Below, piece by piece: positions 37,060 to 45,949 of a stretch of 64,000 nucleotides of DNA; positions within the stretch are counted from its first letter, which is position 1, and every line of letters begins with the position of its first letter. The notes under the pieces are model-generated. The model was given only the letters and a program-made list of their open reading frames with translations, had not been told where the DNA came from and did no database searches. Origin of the DNA: Marinomonas algicola (lineage in GTDB: Bacteria > Pseudomonadota > Gammaproteobacteria > Pseudomonadales > Marinomonadaceae); assembly GCF_014805825.1 (NCBI RefSeq), contig NZ_CP061941.1, positions 3,224,001-3,288,000 on the forward strand, written 5' to 3'. Position numbers and translations under genes: made by a program.

Positions 37060-37108
37060 TATTACGTTAATTCCTCATATCATAAGAAAATGAGGAATTA
37101 ACGTAATA
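37060..37108. promoter_or_regulatory. 19-bp perfect inverted repeat upstream of the TetR gene
   Basis: Arms of 19 bp (37060-37078 and 37090-37108) are perfectly complementary and separated by 11 bp. Each arm also contains the near-palindrome ATTACGTTAAT. There is no T-run on the side where the upstream gene's transcript would end, so an operator for the TetR-type repressor is more likely than a terminator. Confidence 0.55.
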
Positions 37109-37202
37109 TGTTATGTTTTCGTCACTCTGCCTATTTTAACAGCAGGACGATGACCTGAGCGTTAAATGCGTTTGCGTTTCCCATATTGACACATCATTTA
37201 CC

Positions 37203-38579
37203 TTACAAAACTCGACCTTGGTTTAAAATACCTTTTGGGTCTAGGGCTTGTTTAAGGGTAGCCATTAACGCCATTTCTTCTGCTGTTCGGGAATGATGCA
37301 AATACTTCTTTTTTAGTACGCCAATGCCGTGTTCCGCCGACACAGACCCTTTGTAATCCCCAATTAACCCCATAATAATGGCTGAGATAGCATCAAGGTC
37401 TTTCTCTAGGCCAGTGCCAGCACAAACATGTAAATTACTGTCGCCGATATGACCAAAAATTCTCAGTTTAATATCAGGAAATGCCTTGTAAAGGGCTGGC
37501 TCCAATGCATCCATAAAGGATTGCATACTGCTGATAGGCACACTAATATCGGTATTAACAACGTGCCCCATTACGGACAGCAGCTCACCAATACCATCAC
37601 GAATAACCCAAAACGAATCCGCTTCTTTTAATGACTGCGCAAGTACCGCATCGGCTATCATGCCATTTTCCATTGCGTCAAATAAAACCGCCGCGAATTT
37701 TTCTGCATCTTGTTCTTGATCCTGTCCTTGATATTCAATCAAAGCATAAAAAGGATGATGTTGTTTAAAAGGACTCTGGGCTTGCTCAACAGTGTCAATT
37801 ACTTCATCAAAATAATTCGCCCACATCACTTCAAACGAGGTCACACCGTCCCCTAAAGAGCCATAACACTGTTGTAACAATTTGAGCACACTTGGAAAAT
37901 CTGGTAACGCGCATAAAGCCGTTTGAGTCGCATTGGCTTTCGGATACAGCCGAACAACTACTTTTGTCACAATACCAAGCGTACCTTCAGAGCCAATAAA
38001 CAAATGTTTCAAATCAAAACCAGCATTGTTTTTTAGCATTTTATTAAGTGAACTTATAATGGTACCGTCGGGTAGCACTGTTTCTAAGCCTAATGTTAAC
38101 GCTCTTGCCGGACCATAACGGATTACTTGGTTTCCACCCGCATTCGTCGCAACGTTACCCCCAATCGTACAGGTGCCACGTGACCCCATATCAAGAGGAA
38201 AATACATGTCAGCGTCTTCCGCGGCCTCTTGTATCACTTGCAATGGCGTACCTGCTAACGCGGTTAATGTCATTGACTCTTTATCAATTTCAATGATGCC
38301 ATTCATTCTCTCAAGAGAAATGGCAATCTCTTGTTCTTGCGGTACCGCTCCAGCACTAATGCCTGTCATACCACCTTGAATAACAACGGCTTGACTCTGC
38401 TCACTGCAGAGTGAAAGAACCTGTGAAACCTCTTCCGTAGAGGTGGGTCGAACGACAGCAATGGGTAAACGACCATCAACGCCACTCCAATCTTTTTTAT
38501 ATTTATCGCCAATAGCGGAACCTGTAAGAACCGATTTATCGCCAAAAGCCTGTATTAGCTGATCGATAATATTGCTCAT
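37203..38579 (-). CDS. FAD-linked oxidase, D-2-hydroxyacid dehydrogenase type (GlcD-like)
   Basis: The 458-residue protein has the FAD-binding PCMH domain (VVIQGGMTGISAGAVP, GGNVATNAGGNQVIRYG) and a C-terminal FAD-oxidase domain with the metal-site block FGHIGDSNLHV and SAEHGIGVLKK. It oxidises a D-2-hydroxyacid (D-lactate, glycolate or D-2-hydroxyglutarate); the sequence does not decide between them. No electron-partner gene lies nearby. It is a single gene, bounded by the TetR operon downstream and a pseudogene upstream. Confidence 0.9.
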   Translation of the reverse strand: MSNIIDQLIQAFGDKSVLTGSAIGDKYKKDWSGVDGRLPIAVVRPTSTEEVSQVLSLCSEQSQAVVIQGGMTGISAGAVPQEQEIAISLERMNGIIEIDKESMTLTALAGTPLQVIQEAAEDADMYFPLDMGSRGTCTIGGNVATNAGGNQVIRYGPARALTLGLETVLPDGTIISSLNKMLKNNAGFDLKHLFIGSEGTLGIVTKVVVRLYPKANATQTALCALPDFPSVLKLLQQCYGSLGDGVTSFEVMWANYFDEVIDTVEQAQSPFKQHHPFYALIEYQGQDQEQDAEKFAAVLFDAMENGMIADAVLAQSLKEADSFWVIRDGIGELLSVMGHVVNTDISVPISSMQSFMDALEPALYKAFPDIKLRIFGHIGDSNLHVCAGTGLEKDLDAISAIIMGLIGDYKGSVSAEHGIGVLKKKYLHHSRTAEEMALMATLKQALDPKGILNQGRVL

Positions 38580-38719
38580 ATTAAATAATGCCTAACTGTA
38601 TTAATGAATATTGAGTAGCAGAATAACTTGTTCAGTGAAGCCAAGCGTGAAAATGCCAACTTTACTGAAACGGCAACTGAATCTGTATTATCACTTAGAA
38701 TAATACCATGAATGAGAAG

Positions 38720-39080
38720 ACGGATTATTGACTACATAGAAACGGTTTTCCACTTCACTTAACCTTATATAGGGTTTGATCCGCCAGCTTTGCTAAGATC
38801 TCTAAATCATGATCAAGATAAAAGACAATACAAATACTCGTATCAACATGCGCCTTGGCCTGATTAATAATAAAACACAAATAAAAGCTCAACCGTTTTT
38901 CGAGTTATTAGAGCTGCCTTAAACGCTTCTACACCCACTTGCAGAACGACAAATTCCTCATCGCCTAGCGTGCGCTAAAAAATGGCCTTTCCAAAAAGGC
39001 TACCAACGTCACAGGTATTTTAGCCCCTATGAATAAAATTCACCGAACTATTGAAACAATATGACGCTTTATCCTTTTGA
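38720..39080 (-). pseudogene. Degenerate GGDEF-domain pseudogene
   Basis: On the minus strand, fragments of a GGDEF domain appear in order across different frames: a stretch reading TLVAFLERPFFSAR, then (after a one-base shift) LGDEEFVVL at 38942-38968, close to the canonical ARLGGDEFVVL, and finally LAKLADQTLYKVK at 38758-38796, which fits the C-terminal 'AD.ALY.AK' block and is followed by a stop then SGK. Several stops and frame changes break it up. It is not a working gene; it may be the remains of a fifth GGDEF protein. Confidence 0.65.
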
Positions 39081-39301
39081 GACTACGATGCTACAACGCT
39101 TTATGTCAAAATGAACATGAACCTAATAGAGAAGAGCCCAAAGATGCCATTTTATTTCAACGCATAATTTGTAGGCGGGCCAGGTTCGCTAGGGGTTTTG
39201 GTCGTTAAAAAACCTATTTTAGAGAAAACAGAACAAGTTTCTCGTTGGAGAGACGACAGGGATAGTCACGAAAACACACGATTTATAGCATTTTACTCTC
39301 G

Positions 39302-39994
39302 TTAAGAACGGCGCCAATTTAGATCCGTTGGCCCGCTCGGTAGATTGGTTATGCCAAGTAATTTTTTGATGTCAGCGGTGTCTCCTGCATCGGCATATCC
39401 CATGACAGTGACATCTTCACCAAGCATCCCAGGGATAAAAAGTTGGTAGGCATCCATTCCTCCTAGAATTGCATCCCCTAACGCAGGATCATAACCTCTT
39501 TTTTTCATGTCATTTAACCGTTGATCATTTTTATCTGTCCAATATTTAGGGTTTTTGATGTCATGGATATTCATTGGGGCAAATTTTCCCCATAAAGCTT
39601 TAACAGGCTTTTTTAATTTAATGATTTGCAAGGTATCAAGTGTATTCCACTCAATTTTCACACAGCTCGCAATGCGAGCGTATACATGAAAAGGCACACC
39701 ATTTAATGCCGCCTCCTCTACTGAGCGTCGAAGGCCATATACCTGTTCTTTAAAGGAATTTTTTGCACACCACCATTCCGATACATTGGCTTTTGGTCCA
39801 CCAATTTTATGAGCCGATACTTTCCATAACTCCATACCAACAGGCAATTCAAAAGGCCCAGCAATACCGCCTTTATTGAAACCGCCCCCCGTAGCTTCCA
39901 TGTATTTTCTCCATTTTACAGCCCCTCCAGTATTCCCTTTATAGGCCATATTTATATACGGATGTCTAAACCATTGATCATTAACGGCTGGCAT
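39302..39994 (-). CDS. Hypothetical protein, 230 aa, family not recognised
   Basis: The protein has no signal peptide, membrane helix or motif I recognise. It is rich in Trp, Lys and Gly, and has segments ELPVGMELWKVSAHKIGG and SEWWCAKNSF that might form one compact domain. ATG at 39994 has GGAGA about five bases upstream, so it is probably a real gene. Neighbours (a decayed GGDEF pseudogene and a VC0807-family membrane gene) give no functional clue. A secreted or toxin-like role was considered, with no direct support. Confidence 0.7.
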   Translation of the reverse strand: MPAVNDQWFRHPYINMAYKGNTGGAVKWRKYMEATGGGFNKGGIAGPFELPVGMELWKVSAHKIGGPKANVSEWWCAKNSFKEQVYGLRRSVEEAALNGVPFHVYARIASCVKIEWNTLDTLQIIKLKKPVKALWGKFAPMNIHDIKNPKYWTDKNDQRLNDMKKRGYDPALGDAILGGMDAYQLFIPGMLGEDVTVMGYADAGDTADIKKLLGITNLPSGPTDLNWRRS

Positions 39995-40152
39995 AATTTC
40001 TCCAATATGGACAACTATTGTTGTAGGTTAAGGTTTTAATAATATTTTCTTTTTAAAATACTAGTCCAGAATATAAAAAATAAAAAGTGTTATATTCCTA
40101 TTTAAAATCGCATTTAACCAAACGCTTTTCCAACCAAAATCAACCATTGATA

Positions 40153-40848
40153 TTATTTTTTGCCAACTAATTCTTCTAACTTCAAACCAGTCATTTTATT
40201 AATTGAACGCATTAAATAATAAAAAATCCCCATCATCATCACCATAGATGGGAGGGCAATCATGGGATAACTGTACAAAGTTAATTGGCCGAGTTCTTCA
40301 TTAAATGCCGCCGTTCCAGCCGGGCTCACAACAATCCATCGAGCAAGTACATAATTCATAAAAGCGGAAAAAGCGAAAGAGCCAGCCACAAAATACGTCG
40401 CTTTCATTAAACGTTTTTCAAATTCAACCGCGCTGTTATTTTCTTCTAACTTCTTTTTGATGGTCTCAACATCCATAATATCGGCATTTAATAGCAAGGC
40501 TCTTACTAACGGATAAGGGGTAAACGTGGAAATTAGTACAGCCATACCGATAACGGCAGGTATAGCGGCTTCTTTAATGGCCAACCATTTAGTATCCAAT
40601 TCAAGTAAACCGATTCCCCCTGTAAGCAAAACACTTATCAAACCCAATAAAGCAATGAAATTAAACTTCTTATATTTAATTAGCTCAAAAATCCCCCAAC
40701 TGAGAGGCAAAGCAAGCGCGGCAATTAGCCCTCCTTGAACGCCTAACTGATCTTCACCACTTAATTTCATTAAAATAACAGACGGTAAAATGATGCTAAC
40801 AATAAGGTCAACCATTGGACGAGGTTTGTGTGTAGGGGTGTGCTTCAT
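40153..40848 (-). CDS. VC0807-family membrane protein
   Basis: The 231-residue protein has about five to six membrane helices and the VC0807-family segments ILMKLSGEDQLG, LISVLLTGGIGLLELD and VVSPAGTAAFNEELG. The family is uncharacterised. ATG at 40848 (MKHTPTHK) places the family homology just after the start; an ATG at 40914 would add 22 residues. No operon partner is obvious. Confidence 0.85.
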   Translation of the reverse strand: MKHTPTHKPRPMVDLIVSIILPSVILMKLSGEDQLGVQGGLIAALALPLSWGIFELIKYKKFNFIALLGLISVLLTGGIGLLELDTKWLAIKEAAIPAVIGMAVLISTFTPYPLVRALLLNADIMDVETIKKKLEENNSAVEFEKRLMKATYFVAGSFAFSAFMNYVLARWIVVSPAGTAAFNEELGQLTLYSYPMIALPSMVMMMGIFYYLMRSINKMTGLKLEELVGKK

Positions 40849-41066
40849 GATTATAGGTTTCCAACTTAAATTCAAAAATGCGATCAGTAGTGTAGCGAAT
40901 AACGGTCGACTCATAAATCCTATTAAAGAGCATACTAAAACTGTCTATTTACTCAAATATAAAACGGCCTAACTCGGCGTATATAAAAATTGGTTCTCTC
41001 TTAGCAGGCAGGCTCTTTTAATGTCCTAATCGAAAACAGCTAGGGACACGTAAGTTCTCACTCATT

Positions 41067-41387
41067 TTAATCATCTTGAGGATTTTCTTCAGCCTTTGTG
41101 TGAGCACGCTTGGAACGCGTCTTTGGGGTTGCAATTACTTCTAAATAGAAAGATTTCCAATGGAGATTTTGCGCCGCACTGATGTTGCTATTAATATCGC
41201 CCTCATGAATGGATTTAGCTGTAGCGGGATTTTGACCAAACTTACAGTCAAACCCCCAAAAATCAGCCTTTTCAGGCAAGGCTTTATTACGTTCTTCTTT
41301 TATGTATTTCTTCACATCATTTTTGGCTGTTTCGATAATACGCTGATAGGTCATTTTAGGGTTGGATAGAACAAACGTTTTCTTCAT
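41067..41387 (-). CDS. DUF6172 family protein
   Basis: The 106-residue protein starts MKKTFVLSNPKMTYQRIIE and continues VKKYIKEERNKALPEKADFWGFDCKFG, the hallmark of the DUF6172 family of small cytosolic proteins of unknown function. ATG at 41387 is chosen over upstream in-frame starts because the family begins at MKKTF and AGGA lies just upstream. Three adjacent palindromes lie directly upstream (41412-41461). Confidence 0.85.
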   Translation of the reverse strand: MKKTFVLSNPKMTYQRIIETAKNDVKKYIKEERNKALPEKADFWGFDCKFGQNPATAKSIHEGDINSNISAAQNLHWKSFYLEVIATPKTRSKRAHTKAEENPQDD

Positions 41388-41411
41388 TAGGATCCTAATT
41401 AAATTAATAAT

Positions 41412-41461
41412 ACGGCATAATAATGCCGTTATGATGGCCATCATAACGGGTTAACCGTTAA
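41412..41461. promoter_or_regulatory. Three adjacent palindromes upstream of the DUF6172 gene
   Basis: Back to back lie ACGGCAT-aata-ATGCCGT (41412-41429), the perfect 18-bp palindrome TTATGATGGCCATCATAA (41429-41446), and the imperfect TAACGGGTTAACCGTTA (41445-41461). They cover the leader or promoter of the minus-strand gene starting at 41387 and could be operators or mRNA hairpins. Confidence 0.5.
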
Positions 41462-41554
41462 TCATCTATAAATAAGAGTCTTTAGACCAATTTGCTCGAT
41501 TTTTTGATCTCCAGAAAACCGTAAGAAAAGATAGATATTGCCTCTTTTATAGCG

Positions 41555-41794
41555 ATGACTATCTATAGCTTAAATAAGAAATTAGGCTATATTGCTTGGG
41601 CTTATGCTTTGATTATTATGGTGGGGTCGGTTCATTTAGCGTGGCACTATGCGTTAGATGGCTATTTTGCCTTGATTCTTACAACCATCATTTGGTTTTC
41701 TGTTAAAACAATACTTAAACGGTTTCCACTCCCCCAAGCACAACACTCACAAGATTTAGATAAGAACGGGGTTCGCTCTCCAATGATTTCCTAA
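41555..41794 (+). pseudogene. Possible C-terminal fragment of a PAP2-type membrane protein
   Basis: A 79-residue reading frame has the segment HLAWHYALDGYFALI, similar to the 'GWHYAxDGY' block near the C-terminus of PAP2/inositol-phosphorylceramide-synthase-like phosphatases, followed by a membrane helix and a polar tail. The earlier PAP2 motifs are absent upstream, so this looks like a gene remnant. A real small membrane protein cannot be excluded. Confidence 0.45.
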
Positions 41795-41887
41795 ACCGCA
41801 AGCTAACACACCTTGATTCTGCGTGCATTTATGTATGTTCTATTGGTAAACTTTAGATCAAATAACAACACAAAGAGAATCGCTTAA

Positions 41888-42841
41888 ATGAAGTTTTACA
41901 CAGCATTAATTAGCACAGCCGTTGGTTTAGCCGTTACTCAATTTGGTTATGCGCAGACTCAAATAACCTATAAATCCGCTAAAACCAGCTCATCTTATTA
42001 TCAAATGGCCGTAGAAATTGCGCAGGCGGTAAAGCAAGACACTAACAGCAACATAATTGTTACCGTAGAAGAAAGTCAAGGTTCGGTGCAGAATGTCATG
42101 GAATCAGCTGTTCGAGGTGCAAATTATGTTTTTACTACGCCGCCAGCCTTAGTCTCATTAGCGCAAGACGGTAAAGCCATGTTTAAAAACAGAAGTAACC
42201 CAAAATTTTCTGAAATTAGAGCATTGTTCCCTATTCCGTCTTTAGCGATGCACTTTGTGGTATCGGACAAGAGTGGCATAAATAGTTTCTCTGAAATGGA
42301 AGGGAAAAAAATACTATTGGGTAAGGGCTCTTTCGGTGCCACTGAAGGTGCGAAATACATTAAGTTGTTTGGTTTAGAAGGAAAAATAGACCTGGCCCAA
42401 GTAGAGCTGTCTAATGCCGTTCCCGCATTAAAAAATGGCCAAATAGATGGTTTCGTTACGTCAGGCTCTTTTCCTGCACCAAACGTAATTGAAGCGGCCG
42501 CCGGTACAAAGTTAAACGTGTTGTCTTTAAGTGATGAGCAAATTGTTCAATCAAAGCGTACTAGATTAGTCATTCCAGCAGGCACTTATACAGGGCAAGA
42601 CACGGACATTACCACGACGTCCCTACCTGTTGTGGCCTATTCAAGCACGGCCATGGACAACGACACCGCTTATACTCTAACAAAAGCTTTTTGGAGCCAG
42701 AAAGAGTTAATGTCCGATACATCACCCTGGTGGAAAGGTGTATCAACTGACATGCTAAGTAACATTACCGGCAAAGTTCACCCTGGTGCCGCAAGGTACT
42801 ATCAAGAAATGGGGGTAACGTTAACGCCTGATCAAGAGTAA
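41888..42841 (+). CDS. TAXI-family TRAP transporter solute-binding protein
   Basis: The 317-residue protein has a signal peptide (cleavage near AYA/Q23) and the TAXI-type fold: ITYKSAKTSSSYYQMAVEIA, GANYVFTTPPALVSLAQ, KILLGKGSFGATEGAKYI and, at the end, VSTDMLSNITGKVHPGAARYYQEMG. TAXI proteins deliver substrates (often glutamate-like or other organic anions) to a fused TRAP permease; the permease gene follows by 140 bp, with a strong hairpin between them. The ligand is unknown. Confidence 0.94.
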   Translation: MKFYTALISTAVGLAVTQFGYAQTQITYKSAKTSSSYYQMAVEIAQAVKQDTNSNIIVTVEESQGSVQNVMESAVRGANYVFTTPPALVSLAQDGKAMFKNRSNPKFSEIRALFPIPSLAMHFVVSDKSGINSFSEMEGKKILLGKGSFGATEGAKYIKLFGLEGKIDLAQVELSNAVPALKNGQIDGFVTSGSFPAPNVIEAAAGTKLNVLSLSDEQIVQSKRTRLVIPAGTYTGQDTDITTTSLPVVAYSSTAMDNDTAYTLTKAFWSQKELMSDTSPWWKGVSTDMLSNITGKVHPGAARYYQEMGVTLTPDQE

Positions 42842-42881
42842 GTGATCTCTTTTTATTAAATAAACAACAGAAAAACAAGTT

Positions 42882-42932
42882 CATCCGCATCATAAACTAA
42901 ATAGCCTTGCAATTTTGTTTATGATGCGGATG
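42882..42932 (+). terminator. 16-bp hairpin between TAXI protein and TRAP permease genes
   Basis: Perfect 16-bp arms (CATCCGCATCATAAAC / GTTTATGATGCGGATG) enclose a 19-base loop; a short T-rich stretch follows (TTTATTTTATT, after 10 bases). It may partly terminate or stabilise the mRNA so that the binding protein is made in excess of the permease. Confidence 0.6.
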
Positions 42933-42981
42933 TATTCAGGGCTTTATTTTATTCTCCAACTTCTTTGACGGGCCATATTCT

Positions 42982-44742
42982 ATGCCTAGTAAATATTTTT
43001 GGGCCGGGTTTGGCTTCGTTAGTATTATTTTTCATTTAACACTTATTTTTTCAGGTCTTGTGCCTAATTTAGTCAGTCGCCCTTTGCACATGGCACTTGC
43101 TTTGCCATGGGCTTTTATCTTCTTAAGCCATACTCGATTCGAACGCGTCACGGGCTACCTATTCACCTTAGTCGGTTTACTTGCAACGCTATGGGTCGCT
43201 TACAATGCCGACTTTTTAGGCGATCAGTACGGCTACATCAGTGAACACTATCAGCTTTGGATTGCGGCAATTTTATTACTCAGTGTCTTAGAAATGGCAA
43301 GGCGCTGCATCGGCTGGCCCTTACCATTAGTCGCCGCTATTGCACTGTTATACGGCATGTTTGGTCAGCATATTCCCGGAGAATTTGGTCATCCAGGTAC
43401 TCCATTAGGCAGCTTTTTAGGCACCCTAACCATCGCAGAAGGAGGAATTTGGGGGAAACTCACTGGCGTTTCCGTTAGTATTGTCGCTATTTTTGTTATT
43501 TTTGGTGCCGTACTTAACGCAGGAGAAGCAGGACAAGGATTTATGAACCTAGCCCTTACGGCCGCAGGTAGACTTCGAGGAGGCGCGGCTAAAGTATCCG
43601 TAATATCCTCAGCACTTTTTGGCTCAATTTCAGGATCGGCTTCCGCAAACGTCGCCTCTACTGGCGCCATTACGTTACCAGCCATGACCAAATTGGGTTA
43701 CCCGAAATCCCTCGCTGGAGCAACAGAAGCAGTGGCCTCATCAGGAGGGCAAATAATGCCTCCGCTAATGGGAGCCGGGGCATTTGTCATGGTTGAGCTT
43801 ACAGGGATTCCCTATCAAAGCATTATGTTGGCCGCTATTTTACCTGCTATTTTATATTTCTGGGCTGTTTGGGTTGGCATTGACGCATTTGCTTTACGCT
43901 ATGATTTAAAAGCGGTCAGTAAAGATCAACAGCCAAGTCGACGTCAGCTGCTAATCACTTGTAGCTTCTTTTTGATCCCCTTTTCACTCTTATTATGGGG
44001 AATGTTTGGTCCAGCGTATACACCACAGTTTGCTGCAAGCATAGCCATTTTCGGGGCCGCTCTATTGCTTTTCTTTAATTCAAAAGGAGTTGCAAATAAA
44101 CAGCAATGGCTTAGTCGACTTGAAGATGTTGGCATCAATGCTGGCAAACAAATTGCCATGATAGCCGCTATAATACTGTGTGCCTCTATCGTCATTGGCG
44201 TGCTATCAATTACCGGTTTAGGTGTGAAAATAACCTCTCTCATTATATCCGGTTCAGCTGGCATGCTCTGGCCTGCTATTTTATTAACGGCCATTGCTTG
44301 CTTAATTCTGGGTATGGAAGTCCCCACTACCGCTGCCTATGTTATCTGTATTTCAGTGGCTGGACCGGCTCTTGCTCAGCTAGGCTTATCGCCTCTGCAA
44401 TCACATCTATTCGTGTTTTGGTTTGCACTGCTATCGACCATTACCCCTCCGGTTTGTGGTAGCGTATTTATTGCCGCAGGCATGGTAAAGGAAAACTGGC
44501 TTAAGGTAGCTGGTGTTGCCATGATGCTAGGCGTTGGCCTTTACCTAATTCCATTAGCCATGATAGCTAATCCATCACTGATTCAGTTAGGAACAAGTCC
44601 ACTGCTGGCCATTGCAAGCGCATTGAAAATTGCACTCGCACTTTATTGCATATCAATGGCTCTCATTGCTCCTTTCAAATTGGTCAAACGAGCACTGTAT
44701 TTGGCCTTTGGTTTGCTGTTGATTTTCGCCTTACCTATTTAA
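42982..44742 (+). CDS. TRAP transporter fused 4TM/12TM permease
   Basis: This 586-residue protein is mostly membrane helices: a small-subunit (DctQ-like) part in about the first 120 residues, then a DctM-like large part with GAVLNAGEAGQGFMNLAL, SALFGSISGSASANVASTGAITLPAM and GQIMPPLMGAGAF, the conserved re-entrant segments. It imports substrate with a sodium or proton gradient. Pairing with a TAXI binding protein is the usual arrangement for fused permeases. Confidence 0.94.
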   Translation: MPSKYFWAGFGFVSIIFHLTLIFSGLVPNLVSRPLHMALALPWAFIFLSHTRFERVTGYLFTLVGLLATLWVAYNADFLGDQYGYISEHYQLWIAAILLLSVLEMARRCIGWPLPLVAAIALLYGMFGQHIPGEFGHPGTPLGSFLGTLTIAEGGIWGKLTGVSVSIVAIFVIFGAVLNAGEAGQGFMNLALTAAGRLRGGAAKVSVISSALFGSISGSASANVASTGAITLPAMTKLGYPKSLAGATEAVASSGGQIMPPLMGAGAFVMVELTGIPYQSIMLAAILPAILYFWAVWVGIDAFALRYDLKAVSKDQQPSRRQLLITCSFFLIPFSLLLWGMFGPAYTPQFAASIAIFGAALLLFFNSKGVANKQQWLSRLEDVGINAGKQIAMIAAIILCASIVIGVLSITGLGVKITSLIISGSAGMLWPAILLTAIACLILGMEVPTTAAYVICISVAGPALAQLGLSPLQSHLFVFWFALLSTITPPVCGSVFIAAGMVKENWLKVAGVAMMLGVGLYLIPLAMIANPSLIQLGTSPLLAIASALKIALALYCISMALIAPFKLVKRALYLAFGLLLIFALPI

Positions 44743-44927
44743 TAACGAGCACAGTACGAAAAACCAATATCGCTTCCAGTTCAATCAAAAGGGAATCGAT
44801 ATTGGCATCACTTATCATTAGAGAAAATGATATGGGTAGTCGGTCATTTTTTAAATGAGGTATAAGTCGAGGTTTAAGCACTATCTCTAGGAGGACACGC
44901 AAAAATGACATCAAATGGCTCAGGCGA
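44743..44927. other. Intergenic region with hairpin after the TRAP operon
   Basis: The arms CCAATATCG-c-TTCC (44764-44777) and GGAA-t-CGATATTGG (44792-44805) form a 13-bp stem with one mismatch and a 14-base loop, some 20 bp past the permease stop. No T-run follows, so it may stabilise the mRNA end or mark a rho-dependent terminator. Nothing else is seen. Confidence 0.5.
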
Positions 44928-45110
44928 TTGCGCTCTCAACATAGCAATAAAATTTGGCAATACAACGTGTTGGGAAAAATCTGTAGCGGCTATGACCTAA
45001 TCCGTGTAAAGCCAGCGGGTGTGAATAATACCGACATTAATCCCAGAACGGCTAGGTACTCTAAAGCAGAACTGAAGACAGCGGTGCAGGTTGGAATAGA
45101 AGCTCGTTAG
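44928..45110 (+). pseudogene. Fragment of a zinc/quinone-type alcohol dehydrogenase
   Basis: A 60-residue frame contains GYDLIRVKPAGVNNTDINPR, matching the 'VRVxACGVNNTDINTRT' block near the N-terminus of medium-chain (MDR) dehydrogenases, then RTARYSKAEL. Nothing of the remaining roughly 300 residues follows, and the catalytic Cys of the block is Pro-Ala here. It is read as a gene relic, not an expressed enzyme. The rest of the region to 45285 shows no gene. Confidence 0.5.
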
Positions 45111-45285
45111 CAAGCGATAACCCGTTTTTTTGTTGCCAACCTTTTTCAACACCGATAGCTCTACACTTTACTCAGTGTGTTCTTAAACTCACAAATTTTT
45201 AATAAGACAGGCACCACTTTTAGGCTTCGAGCAACACGGGTAAAGAATAGCCTAACGGTGCATACCTACTTTAAATTGTTAACAC

Positions 45286-45846
45286 TTAGTTTTTGTATAT
45301 ATTTTTAATACGCATCATTGGAAATGGATTTAGCGGATTGCGACCAAGCTGTATGAACGTAAACCTCATCAAGGTTTTGTGAAAGCCTGCATTTGGAATT
45401 GCCTGCTTAACTTCTTTTATAAACAAGCGACTCACCCCCATTTTCACTACACCTAATGAAAAATCAATGAGGTCAGCTTTTCGAAAAACTTCAGCAACTC
45501 TTGAATAAGGGCCTTTATACTCACCAATTAAATGATGCATGTCGATCATAATTTGAATTTCTTCATTCCAATCACTAAGGCCTTTTATTTCTAACCATTG
45601 AGAGCAGTCTTGATAAGATGGAATAAGGTAGTCCACTCTATCATGAGTCCATAAGGCTATATCATGAAAAACCGCGGCTATTTGAATTTTTTTACTCTCT
45701 TCCTCCTTAATATCCGGCATTAAATAATGACAAAAATTAAGCATTCTAGTGACATGGTTTTTATAACCTTCAAAGTCATTTTTAATGACGTCACGGTATT
45801 CTTCTAAAATACCATCTACAAGCGGGTAATTAGTCACTACATCCAT
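45286..45846 (-). CDS. HD-domain phosphohydrolase-like protein
   Basis: The 186-residue soluble protein has the metal ligands of an HD domain: an early His in YKNHVTRMLNFCHYL, the HD pair in AAVFHDIALWTH and a distal His-rich part (MIDMHHLIG). HD proteins hydrolyse phosphate esters or nucleotides; the substrate cannot be named. The ATG at 45846 lies in a divergent arrangement with the GlxA-type regulator gene, about 100 bp apart, which might regulate it. Confidence 0.82.
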   Translation of the reverse strand: MDVVTNYPLVDGILEEYRDVIKNDFEGYKNHVTRMLNFCHYLMPDIKEEESKKIQIAAVFHDIALWTHDRVDYLIPSYQDCSQWLEIKGLSDWNEEIQIMIDMHHLIGEYKGPYSRVAEVFRKADLIDFSLGVVKMGVSRLFIKEVKQAIPNAGFHKTLMRFTFIQLGRNPLNPFPMMRIKNIYKN

Positions 45847-45949
45847 AGCCTCGTCCTCTTCGAATTAATTACTACGCACATTATAATTATGTGCATTTGA
45901 TACGAAATGGCTATAATGGCAAAAATCGATACTATTAGGCCAAATTTGT

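Noticed and set aside
37060..37108. Reading the 19-bp inverted repeat as the terminator of the FAD-oxidase gene
   Set aside because: No T-run follows on the minus strand, and it is about 95 bp past the stop.
39168..39305. Plus-strand open stretch of about 45 codons before the 230-residue gene
   Set aside because: No start codon or homology; it may be chance or part of the decayed region.
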